Shown piece after piece: positions 1-8,151 of a stretch of 64,000 nucleotides of DNA. The stretch's first letter is position 1, and each line of letters opens with the position of its first letter. The notes under the pieces are model-generated. The model made no database searches. It was not told the origin of the DNA and worked only from the letters and a program-made list of their open reading frames with translations. The position numbers were made by a program, and so were the translations under genes. Source of the DNA: Anderseniella sp963700885 (GTDB taxonomy: Bacteria > Pseudomonadota > Alphaproteobacteria > Rhizobiales > Aestuariivirgaceae); NCBI GenBank assembly GCA_963700885.1, contig CAVOZJ010000005.1, forward strand, positions 248,001 through 312,000. The letters are read 5' to 3'.

Positions 1-2496
1 CAATCACTTGGCGCTGGTCATACACTGACAGATACCATCACCGTTTCCTCGGTTGACGGTACAACTTTTGATGTAGGTGTAGTCATAAACGGCACCAATG
101 ATGCTGCCATAATCGGCGGTGTGGACACTGGTGATGTGACCGAAGACGGTGGTGCACTGCAGGTTACCTCGGGCGCCCTGACCATCTCCGACACCGATGC
201 CGGCGAGGAACTGTTCACTGCAGGCGGCGCTTCCGGTACTTACGGCTCCCTGTCCATAGACGCAAACGGCAACTGGACCTACACGCTCAACAACGCCCAT
301 GCGGATGTGCAGGCACTGGCCCTGGGCGCCACCACGACCGATACCGTTCAGGTCACTGCACTTGACGGCACCACCCATGACATCGTTGTCACCATCACAG
401 GCACCAATGATGCCGCCGTAATCGGCGGTGTGGACACTGGTGATGTGACCGAAGACGGTGGTGCACTGCAGGTTACCTCGGGCACACTGACCATCTCCGA
501 CACCGATACTGGCGAGGAACTGTTCACTGCAGGCGGCGCTTCCGGTACTTACGGCTCCCTGTCCATAGACGCAAACGGCAACTGGACCTACACGCTCAAC
601 AACGCCCATGCGGATGTGCAGGCACTGGCCCTGGGCGCCACCACGACCGATACCGTTCAGGTCACTGCACTTGACGGCACCACCCATGACATCGTTGTCA
701 CCATCACAGGCACCAATGATGCCGCCGTAATCGGCGGTGTGGACACTGGTGATGTGACCGAAGACGGTGGTGCACTGCAGGTTACCTCGGGCACACTGAC
801 CATCTCCGACACCGATACTGGCGAGGAGTTGTTTAACGCAGGCGGCGCTTCCGGTACTTACGGCTCCCTGTCCATAGACGCAAACGGCAACTGGACCTAC
901 ACGCTCAACAACGCCCATGCGGACGTGCAGGCACTGGCCCTGGGCGCCACCACGACCGATACCGTTCAGGTCACTGCACTTGACGGCACCACCCATGACA
1001 TCGTTGTCACCATCACAGGTACAGCTGATAGCCCTTTAATCCTGCAGGGTGATTCCAACGACAACATACTTTTCGGTGCCGACAACAATGACATCATCGA
1101 TGGCTTGGGAGGCAATGACACCATATTCGGGTTCGGCGGCAACGACATCCTAGATGGCAGCGAGGGGAATGATACTCTATCCGGCGGCGCCGGCAATGAC
1201 CGTATCTTCTATGATGCTGCTGATGACCCGGCCGGGGTAACTGGTGGCCTGGATACCGACACGCTAGTGGTAGTCGATGGTGTCCTGCCTGTCGGCTATG
1301 ATCTAGTGGCTGGCAGTTTCGAGTTTGCCGAGCACATCCTCAATGATACCGCCAGCCAGCCGTGGTCGACGATCACCCGGACCTACGACGACCAATGGCG
1401 ATTACTGGAGGAGACGACTGAGAACGATGATGGCACTAAGCTGCAGATCGACCATGATCCCGATGATCTTGAGGTTTGGTCGGAACTACGGCGTGAGTTC
1501 AATGCTGCCAACAACCTGACTTTCCAGCAGACTATCTACGACAATGGATCAAAGTTGTGGCTCAACTACGATCCGGCGAATCTTTCCCCGGATTGGTCGG
1601 AGCAGCGCTTCGAGTTCGATACCAACGGGGACCTGACCTTCCAGCAGACCATCAACGACGATGGCTCCAAACTGTGGCTCAACTACGATCCGGACGGACT
1701 TGAGGCCTGGTCCGAACTCCGGAGCGAGTTCAATGCCGATTCAGACCTGACATTCCAGCAGATCGTCAACGATGACGGCTCAAAGGTGTGGCTGAACTAT
1801 GATCCAGACAGTGTCGAAACTTGGTCGGAGCTTCGGCGGGAGTTCAATGCCGGTAATGCCCTGACGTTCCAGCAGATTGTCAATGACGACGAGACAAAGG
1901 TCTGGATCAATTACGACCCGGATGACATCGAGACCTGGTCGGAACTGAGGCGGGAGTTTGATACAGGCGACAACGTGACCTTCCAGCAGATGATCAACGA
2001 TGACGGTTCAATGCAATGGATCAATTTTGATGTGGCTGACCAATACGGCTGGAATCAGCACTACCGCGACTTCAACGCTGCCGGTGATCTGATCAACGAG
2101 TTCTTCGTCATCACCGGCACAGCTCAGAATGACGTGCTCAACGGTACAGCTTTCAGCGATCGGATTGATGGTCTTGACGGCAATGATACCGTCAGTGGCG
2201 GAGACGGTGCGGATGTCATATTCGGCAATGGCGGATCAGATACTCTCAGTGGTGGTTCTGGAGCAGATATTTTCAACTTTGTGGCGACCGATACGGGCAT
2301 TGATACGATCACCGATTTTGAGAACGATGTAGATATCCTGAACTTACAACATTTCCAGTTTTCCTCGGCTCAGGACGTCCTGGATGCAGCCTCCAGCAAT
2401 GGAGCCGATACCGTGATCGATCTGGGTGCCGGAACATCGATAGTCCTGCAGAATTTTGCACTCGCAAACTTCAACGAAACCGACTTCCTGGTTTAG
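1..2496 (+). CDS. VCBS/RTX repeat secreted protein, 3' part
   Basis: The reading frame is open from the first base, so the gene starts before the window and only its C-terminal ~830 residues are seen. Three near-identical 103-residue VCBS-type repeats start at 121, 430 and 739. A block of RTX nonapeptides (GGNDTIFGF, GGNDILDG, GNDTLSGG) follows at about 1048-1215. Then come about six copies of a 38-residue repeat (LTFQQ, WLNYDP, WSELR) at about 1400-2085, and a second RTX block at about 2110-2260. The last ~75 residues (IDTITDFENDVDILNL, ending in DFLV) resemble a type I secretion signal. Such proteins are exported by an ABC/MFP/TolC system and bind calcium outside the cell; an adhesin or biofilm role is inferred. 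No type I secretion genes are in the window. Confidence 0.9.
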   Translation, partial: QSLGAGHTLTDTITVSSVDGTTFDVGVVINGTNDAAIIGGVDTGDVTEDGGALQVTSGALTISDTDAGEELFTAGGASGTYGSLSIDANGNWTYTLNNAHADVQALALGATTTDTVQVTALDGTTHDIVVTITGTNDAAVIGGVDTGDVTEDGGALQVTSGTLTISDTDTGEELFTAGGASGTYGSLSIDANGNWTYTLNNAHADVQALALGATTTDTVQVTALDGTTHDIVVTITGTNDAAVIGGVDTGDVTEDGGALQVTSGTLTISDTDTGEELFNAGGASGTYGSLSIDANGNWTYTLNNAHADVQALALGATTTDTVQVTALDGTTHDIVVTITGTADSPLILQGDSNDNILFGADNNDIIDGLGGNDTIFGFGGNDILDGSEGNDTLSGGAGNDRIFYDAADDPAGVTGGLDTDTLVVVDGVLPVGYDLVAGSFEFAEHILNDTASQPWSTITRTYDDQWRLLEETTENDDGTKLQIDHDPDDLEVWSELRREFNAANNLTFQQTIYDNGSKLWLNYDPANLSPDWSEQRFEFDTNGDLTFQQTINDDGSKLWLNYDPDGLEAWSELRSEFNADSDLTFQQIVNDDGSKVWLNYDPDSVETWSELRREFNAGNALTFQQIVNDDETKVWINYDPDDIETWSELRREFDTGDNVTFQQMINDDGSMQWINFDVADQYGWNQHYRDFNAAGDLINEFFVITGTAQNDVLNGTAFSDRIDGLDGNDTVSGGDGADVIFGNGGSDTLSGGSGADIFNFVATDTGIDTITDFENDVDILNLQHFQFSSAQDVLDAASSNGADTVIDLGAGTSIVLQNFALANFNETDFLV
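121..1047 (+). repeat. Three tandem 309-bp VCBS repeats
   Basis: Copies start at 121, 430 and 739 with an exact 309-bp period and differ at only a few codons (for example GALTI versus GTLTI, DTDAGEE versus DTDTGEE, LFTAG versus LFNAG). The frame upstream of 121 shows a more diverged copy (GTNDAAIIGG), so the array continues off the left edge. Near identity at the DNA level suggests recent duplication or gene conversion, and it makes this a likely place for assembly collapse. Confidence 0.93.
1402..2085 (+). repeat. Tandem 114-bp (38-residue) repeat array
   Basis: The codons for LTFQQ recur at 1516, 1633, 1747, 1861 and 1975, which is a 114-bp period with one 117-bp step. Each unit reads roughly LTFQQ-(T/I)-(I/V)-NDDGSK-(L/V)-W-(L/I)-NYDPD, then a few residues, then E-x-WSELRxEF. 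Partial copies flank the array on both sides. The copies differ more than the VCBS copies do. I do not recognise a named family; the units are acidic and rich in Trp and Tyr, and lie between two RTX blocks. Confidence 0.8.
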
Positions 2497-2854
2497 TTGC
2501 GGGTGTCAATACAGACCGCAATCTATGATTATACCTGTTGCCAAAATGATCCGAATACAGGGTTTTAATCGTCGATTAACCAGAATCATCAAATTATCAC
2601 CACAACTTAATAATCTGGTTTGGAATTTGGTTGTGGCAGTGAATGGGAGTATCCCGAAGGTCTGGGTCAGACCAAAACTTCTGTGCATAAAAATCGCTGA
2701 ACTGACGAAACTGTCATGCGGCAGCGGGCTCGATTCTGGCTCACAACTCGCCAGTAGCGAATTGCCAACTTGTTAACCGGTCACCTGGCAAACCAAAGAC
2801 ACATAGACCGTATCGGGCATTCCCGATAGAATTCCCAAAGATTTTCTCGGCATA
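2497..2854. other. Intergenic stretch without a convincing gene
   Basis: This gap separates the RTX gene from the convergent ABC transporter gene. No reading frame in it looks like a conserved protein. It holds a 15-bp palindrome at 2565-2579 (TTAATCG-T-CGATTAA) and a small hairpin at 2659-2673 (GGTCTG-ggt-CAGACC) followed by AAAA, neither with a clear role. Confidence 0.5.
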
Positions 2855-2889
2855 AATTTTCCTGAACACTTCTGTTGTTCAGGAAAATT
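2855..2889. terminator. Bidirectional terminator-like hairpin
   Basis: A perfect 13-bp inverted repeat has arms at 2855-2867 (AATTTTCCTGAAC) and 2877-2889, with a 9-nt loop. The outer A/T run gives a U-tract on either strand. It lies just past the stop codon of the ABC transporter gene, between two convergent genes, as expected for a shared intrinsic terminator. Confidence 0.75.
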
Positions 2890-2896
2890 CTGATTA

Positions 2897-4654
2897 TCAC
2901 ATTTCGCTAGCCAGATCTGATCCTTCACCGGCAATCGCATGCGATGAACCATGAACTGAAAGACTGCCAACCTCCAGAGTGTAGAGCTTGTCGGTCCATG
3001 ACAGGGAGGACAATCTGTGCGCGACTACCACAATGGTGGTCTGTTGCCGGAGGTTGCGAAGTGTGTTCACAATCGCTGCTTCATCGGCGGGATTGAGCGA
3101 ACTTGTTGCCTCGTCAAGAAACAGGATTTCAGGTTTCAGGTAAAGCGCCCTGGCCAGGGAAATCCGCTGACGCTGACCGCGTGACAGACGGTTACCGCGT
3201 TCGCCCAGTACCGTAGCCAGCTTATCGGGAAGCGCGCGGACGATATCACCGGCACCGGCCATCTCTAGCGCTGACCAGATTTCCGCATCACGGGGTTCAT
3301 CGTCAAACGGCGCGACATTGTACCGGACACTGTCATTGACCAGTTGGGCGTCCTGTAGAACGTAAGCCACGGTTTGCCGCCAGGCCTTGCGGCGAGTGTC
3401 ATCAAGTGGTTTGCCATCGATTTCTACGTGACCGGCCGTAGGCGTCAGCAACCCTGACATCAGGTCGAGCAGCGTGGTCTTACCTGCACCCGACAACCCG
3501 ATGATACCCACTGCTGATCCTGTCGGCAGTTCGAGGCAAATATCCCCCAGGACATTCACTTCACTGTCCGGGTACGCATAGGCAACATTGTGAAGCACCA
3601 GTGACTTGCGAAATCCTGCCGGTTCCACTGCACCAGCCGGCAAGTTCTCGCCATGCGCCAGCGCCGACATTTGCAGTGAGTGGAGGCGCTTCCAGCCCGG
3701 CAGTATCGCAAACAGGTCACGCACCGACCGCTGCAGTTCGCCTGCACGTGGGAACAGCCTCGCAAAGATGATGACAAGAGCGACGGGTTCAACGCTTAGT
3801 GTCCCGGTATAGGAACTGACCAGCCAGATAAGTGCTGCCAGCATGAACACCGCAGCCAGGTCATGCACCAGGCCCGCCTGGGCACCGTTGTTGGCCCGCA
3901 GGACCATCGCATCAACATATCGCTGCGACAGATCATTGAACCGGCTGTCGGCCTGTTCTTCTCCCGCGGCGGACTTGATCGACTTGAGATCGTCGAGCTG
4001 GTGACGGAACCGCTTGAAGAGATCTTCCAGCAGTGAAACCGAACGCTCGCTGAGCCGGTATGCCCGGAAATCAAAGCCAAGGATAGGCAGCGCAATGGCA
4101 AACGCCAGTCCCGTTACAATCAGCGTCAGCCTGGCGTCAATCAGCAGTGCTGCGGCAAGACTTATCGAGACGGCAAACAGGCTGGAGGCAAGCCGGGCCA
4201 GCGCACTGACGCCAAAGGCGGCGTTTTCGGACTGGATGGACAGGGAATGGTTCAGGACGCCACTGTCCTGCATGGCAAGATAAGGCCAGCCGGCGCGCGT
4301 GATGGCACGGTGTGTTGCTGCCCGCAACTCATGCAGGAAGCTGTACTGTAACCGGGCTGAGGCCAGATTATAGGCAAAGCTGACCAGTGCCCGGGCTGCC
4401 ATGAGAACCACGAAGACCAGCAGCACGGATGCAAGCGACAACGCTATCCCGGCCTCGTCGAATACGGATCGCAAAGTAGCCGTGAACCGGCTTGTCTCCT
4501 TGCCAGCAGCAATCCCCACCAGTTCCAGCAGCGGCACCAGCAGGATGAGACCAAGCCCTTCCGTCAGTGTCCGCACGGCCAGAAGAATGACATTGAGGCC
4601 CAACAGACCGGGACGGAAATTCCACAGGTTGATTATGAAGCTTATGAATGACAT
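2897..4654 (-). CDS. ABC exporter, fused permease/ATPase (McjD-like)
   Basis: This 585-residue half-transporter has an N-terminal membrane domain (about residues 15-300, several hydrophobic helices) and a C-terminal ATPase. Walker A is GLSGAGKTT near residue 385, the signature is LSRGQRQR near 495, and Walker B is ILFLDEATSSL near 513, followed by the H-loop VVAHR. There is no N-terminal C39 peptidase. Size and layout match exporters of lasso peptides and related RiPPs, and also lipid or polysaccharide exporters. It diverges from the small precursor gene at 4892 and lies beside the cyclase and nucleotidyltransferase genes, which favours export of a RiPP. The substrate is inferred from context only. 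Confidence 0.85.
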   Translation of the reverse strand: MSFISFIINLWNFRPGLLGLNVILLAVRTLTEGLGLILLVPLLELVGIAAGKETSRFTATLRSVFDEAGIALSLASVLLVFVVLMAARALVSFAYNLASARLQYSFLHELRAATHRAITRAGWPYLAMQDSGVLNHSLSIQSENAAFGVSALARLASSLFAVSISLAAALLIDARLTLIVTGLAFAIALPILGFDFRAYRLSERSVSLLEDLFKRFRHQLDDLKSIKSAAGEEQADSRFNDLSQRYVDAMVLRANNGAQAGLVHDLAAVFMLAALIWLVSSYTGTLSVEPVALVIIFARLFPRAGELQRSVRDLFAILPGWKRLHSLQMSALAHGENLPAGAVEPAGFRKSLVLHNVAYAYPDSEVNVLGDICLELPTGSAVGIIGLSGAGKTTLLDLMSGLLTPTAGHVEIDGKPLDDTRRKAWRQTVAYVLQDAQLVNDSVRYNVAPFDDEPRDAEIWSALEMAGAGDIVRALPDKLATVLGERGNRLSRGQRQRISLARALYLKPEILFLDEATSSLNPADEAAIVNTLRNLRQQTTIVVVAHRLSSLSWTDKLYTLEVGSLSVHGSSHAIAGEGSDLASEM

Positions 4655-4776
4655 TCGGTGACGGACCTGCGAACTCGATATTCAGATAAACTTGCAAACC
4701 GGATGGTTACCCAATTCGATGCTCATGTGGCCCAGCATGGAACACCAGATCTCAGTAACAGCATTTTCGGAAAATA

Positions 4777-4793
4777 TTAACCACGCCGGTTAA
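4777..4793. promoter_or_regulatory. TTAACC-N5-GGTTAA dyad upstream of ABC exporter and precursor
   Basis: A perfect inverted repeat, TTAACC-acgcc-GGTTAA, lies between the divergent exporter (start 4654) and precursor (start 4892) genes. It overlaps a 16-bp motif at 4789-4804 that recurs with one mismatch at 42131-42146, upstream of the Wza-type gene. The layout suits a regulator site; the factor is unknown. Confidence 0.35.
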
Positions 4794-4891
4794 GCCAGCA
4801 TTGACTAAAACGGGCTATGTTTTCCCTTAGCTTCAACATCAGAAGCGTCTGGTTTGCAAGTTGCCTTGTGCGTAGTCAGTGAGTGTTAAAC

Positions 4892-5038
4892 ATGGGAAGC
4901 AGGACTTCCGAAACAAAATTGGCGTGGTCCCGCCCCCGTTTGAACGTCCATTCGATCAAGGAGTTGACAGAAGGCGGGTGGAAGAGTCTCTGCGACGGCG
5001 GTTCAAGCCAGAACGGACCCAAGCTGAAACATTGCTGA
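4892..5038 (+). CDS. Probable lasso-peptide-like RiPP precursor (48 aa)
   Basis: This short gene is recognised by motif and context. The leader holds an aromatic-x-x-P-x-L motif (WSRPRL, residues 12-17), which in lasso precursors is Tyr-x-x-Pro-x-Leu and is bound by the RRE protein. It ends in KELTE with Thr two residues before a Gly. That Thr(-2)/Gly(+1) arrangement would give a 21-residue core starting GGWKSLCD, with Gly1 and Asp8 placed to form the 8-residue macrolactam ring typical of lasso peptides, and Cys at core positions 7 and 21. The ATG at 4892 is preferred to an in-frame GTG at 4883, and there is a stop at 4880-4882. The ribosome site is weak. It stands divergent from the exporter and convergent with the epimerase-cyclase operon. 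A non-lasso RiPP or a chance ORF remain possible. Confidence 0.62.
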   Translation: MGSRTSETKLAWSRPRLNVHSIKELTEGGWKSLCDGGSSQNGPKLKHC

Positions 5039-5075
5039 ACCAGTACCGGCGGTCCGGCATTCGACGGGCATGTTG

Positions 5076-6089
5076 TCAGTCGCTGACCCGGTAATAGTCA
5101 CGATACCATTCAACAAAAGCGGAAATACCGTCCGCCACGTTCACCTTCGGACTGTATCCGGTCAACCCGGTCAAGGCTGAAATATCCGCCCAGGTGTCAC
5201 GCACATCGCCCGGCGCCATGCCTGCGAAATTGACCCGGGCCCTGATACCGAGCGAATCTTCCAGGCACTGGATATAGTGCATCAGCTCCACCCTATTGCC
5301 GGAGGCAATATTGACAAGTCTGTGTGGTGCAACCGGACTTGCACCAAACAGGGCTTGCTGGCCGTAGACTGTTGCTACCGGTTCGGGAGTTTTCGGCATC
5401 AGGCCAACCACGGCATCAACCACATCGCTGACATGGGTAAAGTCACGGGTCATCTGGCCATGATTGAACACCTCAATAGGTTCATCCTTGAGCATGGCAT
5501 CAGCGAACTTGAAAAATGCCATGTCAGGACGGCCCCACTCACCATAGACTGTGAAGAACCGCATTCCTGTCATTGGCAACCGGAACAGATCCGAATATGA
5601 ATGAGCCATCATCTCATTGGATTTCTTGGTGGCAGCGTAAAACGAAACGGGATGTTCGACCGGATGGTTTTCCGACCACGGCAGCGTGGTATTGGCTCCG
5701 TACACGGAGCTGGTCGAGGCATACAGGAAATGTTTCGGTTTGGCGGCTCGCGCCAGTTCCAGCATATAACCGAAACCCACCAGATTGCTGTCAACATAGG
5801 CTTGCGGATTTTCGAGGCTATAACGCACCCCGGCCTGAGCCGCCAGATGCACCACCACCTCCGGGTCAGCCTTGAGCCAGACGTTCTTCAATGCAGTCGT
5901 GTCGCACAGATCAGCTTCAGCAACAGCAACACCGGCGCTGCGCAGCTTTTCCAGCCGTGCCTGCTTTAACGCAATATCATAGTAGGGAGACATGTTGTCG
6001 AAGCCCATCACCTCATGTCCATCGGACTTCAGGCGGCTAGCCAGATGAAACCCTATGAATCCGGCCGTACCGGTAACCAGAACACGCAA
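5076..6089 (-). CDS. UDP-glucuronate 4-epimerase-like SDR
   Basis: This 337-residue short-chain dehydrogenase/epimerase has an N-terminal NAD-binding motif (GTAGFIG, residues 7-13), the catalytic Ser region (STSSVYG, near residue 125) and the Tyr-x-x-x-Lys pair (YAATKK, near 150). It matches the UDP-glucuronate C4-epimerase family of capsule clusters, including the FDNMSPYYD and FFTVYGEWGRPDMA segments. It would convert UDP-glucuronate to UDP-galacturonate in the cytoplasm, using product of the ugd gene at 30-31 kb. It is the last gene of a minus-strand run with the cyclase and nucleotidyltransferase, 103 bp after the cyclase. Confidence 0.9.
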   Translation of the reverse strand: MRVLVTGTAGFIGFHLASRLKSDGHEVMGFDNMSPYYDIALKQARLEKLRSAGVAVAEADLCDTTALKNVWLKADPEVVVHLAAQAGVRYSLENPQAYVDSNLVGFGYMLELARAAKPKHFLYASTSSVYGANTTLPWSENHPVEHPVSFYAATKKSNEMMAHSYSDLFRLPMTGMRFFTVYGEWGRPDMAFFKFADAMLKDEPIEVFNHGQMTRDFTHVSDVVDAVVGLMPKTPEPVATVYGQQALFGASPVAPHRLVNIASGNRVELMHYIQCLEDSLGIRARVNFAGMAPGDVRDTWADISALTGLTGYSPKVNVADGISAFVEWYRDYYRVSD

Positions 6090-6192
6090 TGGAAAACCTC
6101 CTCGGTATTGGCGCTGCTGCCAACGCTATAAGAATTTTTATGTGATTGCGAGGAACATGCGCTTCAAAGCTGACTGGAAAATACCGCCAGTA

Positions 6193-8151
6193 TCAGCGGT
6201 TTGAGCCCTTGGTACGCCTGACCAGCCGGCCTGCAGCAATGGCCGAGCCTATGCTGACAGGTACAAAGGCATACCCGCGGCCTTGCGGAGCAAGTGGTGT
6301 CTCCGACGGCCAGTTGTCGAGATACTTCCTGATCAACTCGACATCGATAAACCTGGCAGTATCCGGATCGTCCGAAATGGCATCGAGTTCCTCGCGAAGC
6401 CGTGGCAGATCCCAAGTCAGGCGTGCATGCCAGTCGATCACCTGCTCGCCGCCATTTGGATTGTTGAGCACCGAGGCTGGCAGTTTATCCTTCATCATCC
6501 GGCGGATCAGCCAGCGGCTTTCCCCGAAACGCCGTGACTGGGCCTCAGGCAGCCCCAGTGACCATTCAATAAGACGGCGGTCTGAAAACGGATCCCTGGT
6601 TTCAACGCCGTACATTGCCCGCAATGCCTGATGTATGTCGGCGCGTTCCTGCGAAAAGCTGCCGGCCACCAGTTGTGCCCTGAGTGCGCGTGTATCGCGG
6701 ACAGGCTTTGAAAAGTAGTCCCAGCCATAATGCTGCATGCGTTCTTCAACCCGCATCTCGCGGGCAAAGTCAGGGTTGATTGCGGAAAACCGCTGCCACA
6801 ACGATAACGGGTTGCTGTTACCCCTGAGCCGCGAATACTGGCTGTGCACCCAGTCCGGGGCCAGCCGGAACAACAGCATGTGGGTGAGCCTGCGATAAAT
6901 CCCCTTCAGTCCCGCCGGACCGGTGACGATATCGCGCAGCAGATTGCCGTATTCTCCCTGCCGCCAGCGCTCAAGCAGTACACCCTCACCGCTCCAGCTT
7001 AACGACATGTTGCCCAGACCGCCGTCCAGCAGAACGTCAAGGCCCTGGTCCCTCGCAGCCATGTGGATATCATGGATCCAGCGCAGGTTTATGGCATTGC
7101 GCGGAGCAACACCTGCGTAATCCAGAAACTCGTCAAGCTGGTGAAACAACCCGTGACCTTCCGAACGCACAAAATTGGGCTGGATGCGCGGATGCAGCTT
7201 GCAGATAGCCTCGACAAACGGCGTTTCATCTCCATAGGCCCCGTCCCGGCAGCGCCCATCCCAGTCCCTGGACGGAATCCAGGTAAAGGCCGGCAGGATC
7301 TGCCTGGCGGGCAGATGGCGAAGGGCAGTCACTGCAACCGATGATGAATCAAGCCCGCCGCTCAGAAAGGCTCCAACCTTGGCTTCATCCGTGACCCGCG
7401 CCTTGACCGCTTCATCAAACAGTTCCCGGCCCGCTTCAACATAGTCTTCGTCGCGGGCATAGCGGACGTCAGCTATTTCCTCGAGACTCCAGTACTTCCG
7501 GCTTGTTGTGTTCCGGCGATCGACATGAAGCAAGTGTCCCGGCAGCACACGCCTGATATCCCTGAAATAGGTCCGTTCCCCGTCATGAAACAGCTGGACC
7601 AGTTGATCAGCGATTTTCTGCTCGTCAATCGCGCGTTCAACATCTGGCAGGGCGAACAGGGCGCGCGGTGCTGACGCGATGACAATGCGGTGCGGCGTTT
7701 CATGATAGCACAGGGCTCTCATGCCGATATGGTCGCGGCCGGCGGCGATTGCATTCTCCTGCGCATCCCAGCTTATGAATGAGAACTCGCCGCACCACTG
7801 CCTTACCGCTGCTTCACCGCCATCGAGCCACGATTGAAAGGCGAGCTCTGCATCGCTGTGCCGGTCAGCCAGGAACCGAGATGCCGGCAGGCCTGCAGCA
7901 ATTTCACCCCGGTTGTCGAGGCGGCCGTCAAACACGAACAGGTGCCGGTCATTGTTCGCGATCAGTGGCTGGTCAGACTGATTTCCGGCGGAGGTTTTGC
8001 CGCTGCAGGCAAATGCCACACCACAGCTGCCGGACAGCCTGATCGATTGCGACAGCCGGCCATAGGGACGCAGGCCCTGCCCCAGCCGATCGACCAGCGG
8101 CCTTTCCGCCGGCCGGCCATCCTTCCAGAAGATGGCGCCAATGCCGCTCAA
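6193..8151 (-). CDS. Asparagine-synthetase-like protein, probable RiPP macrolactam synthetase
   Basis: The 652-residue protein has an N-terminal class II amidotransferase-like domain (about 1-215) and a C-terminal synthetase domain with the ATP pyrophosphatase loop FLSGGLDSSS near residue 262. I start it at TTG 8151 because TTGA overlaps the upstream stop by 4 bp and the protein then begins MSGIGAIF, aligned with the MCGI start of true AsnB enzymes. Cys2 is thus replaced by Ser, so glutaminase activity is probably lost. This fits lasso cyclases (McjC family), which adenylate a side-chain carboxylate and use the peptide's own N-terminal amine. A longer frame to ATG 8187 exists but overlaps the upstream gene by 40 bp. 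Relatives also occur in exopolysaccharide loci. Confidence 0.8.
   Translation of the reverse strand: MSGIGAIFWKDGRPAERPLVDRLGQGLRPYGRLSQSIRLSGSCGVAFACSGKTSAGNQSDQPLIANNDRHLFVFDGRLDNRGEIAAGLPASRFLADRHSDAELAFQSWLDGGEAAVRQWCGEFSFISWDAQENAIAAGRDHIGMRALCYHETPHRIVIASAPRALFALPDVERAIDEQKIADQLVQLFHDGERTYFRDIRRVLPGHLLHVDRRNTTSRKYWSLEEIADVRYARDEDYVEAGRELFDEAVKARVTDEAKVGAFLSGGLDSSSVAVTALRHLPARQILPAFTWIPSRDWDGRCRDGAYGDETPFVEAICKLHPRIQPNFVRSEGHGLFHQLDEFLDYAGVAPRNAINLRWIHDIHMAARDQGLDVLLDGGLGNMSLSWSGEGVLLERWRQGEYGNLLRDIVTGPAGLKGIYRRLTHMLLFRLAPDWVHSQYSRLRGNSNPLSLWQRFSAINPDFAREMRVEERMQHYGWDYFSKPVRDTRALRAQLVAGSFSQERADIHQALRAMYGVETRDPFSDRRLIEWSLGLPEAQSRRFGESRWLIRRMMKDKLPASVLNNPNGGEQVIDWHARLTWDLPRLREELDAISDDPDTARFIDVELIRKYLDNWPSETPLAPQGRGYAFVPVSIGSAIAAGRLVRRTKGSNR

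Noticed and set aside
4..996. Long minus-strand ORF opposite the VCBS repeats
   Set aside because: It is the antisense shadow of the repeats and has the same 103-residue period; the plus-strand frame matches a known repeat family.
1400..2085. 38-residue repeats as RHS/YD repeats
   Set aside because: The YD pairs occur inside NYDP, but the period and surrounding residues do not match the YD-repeat pattern.
4879..5094. 71-residue plus-strand ORF overlapping the precursor gene
   Set aside because: It is in another frame, lacks recognisable motifs, and the 4892 frame carries the leader and core pattern.
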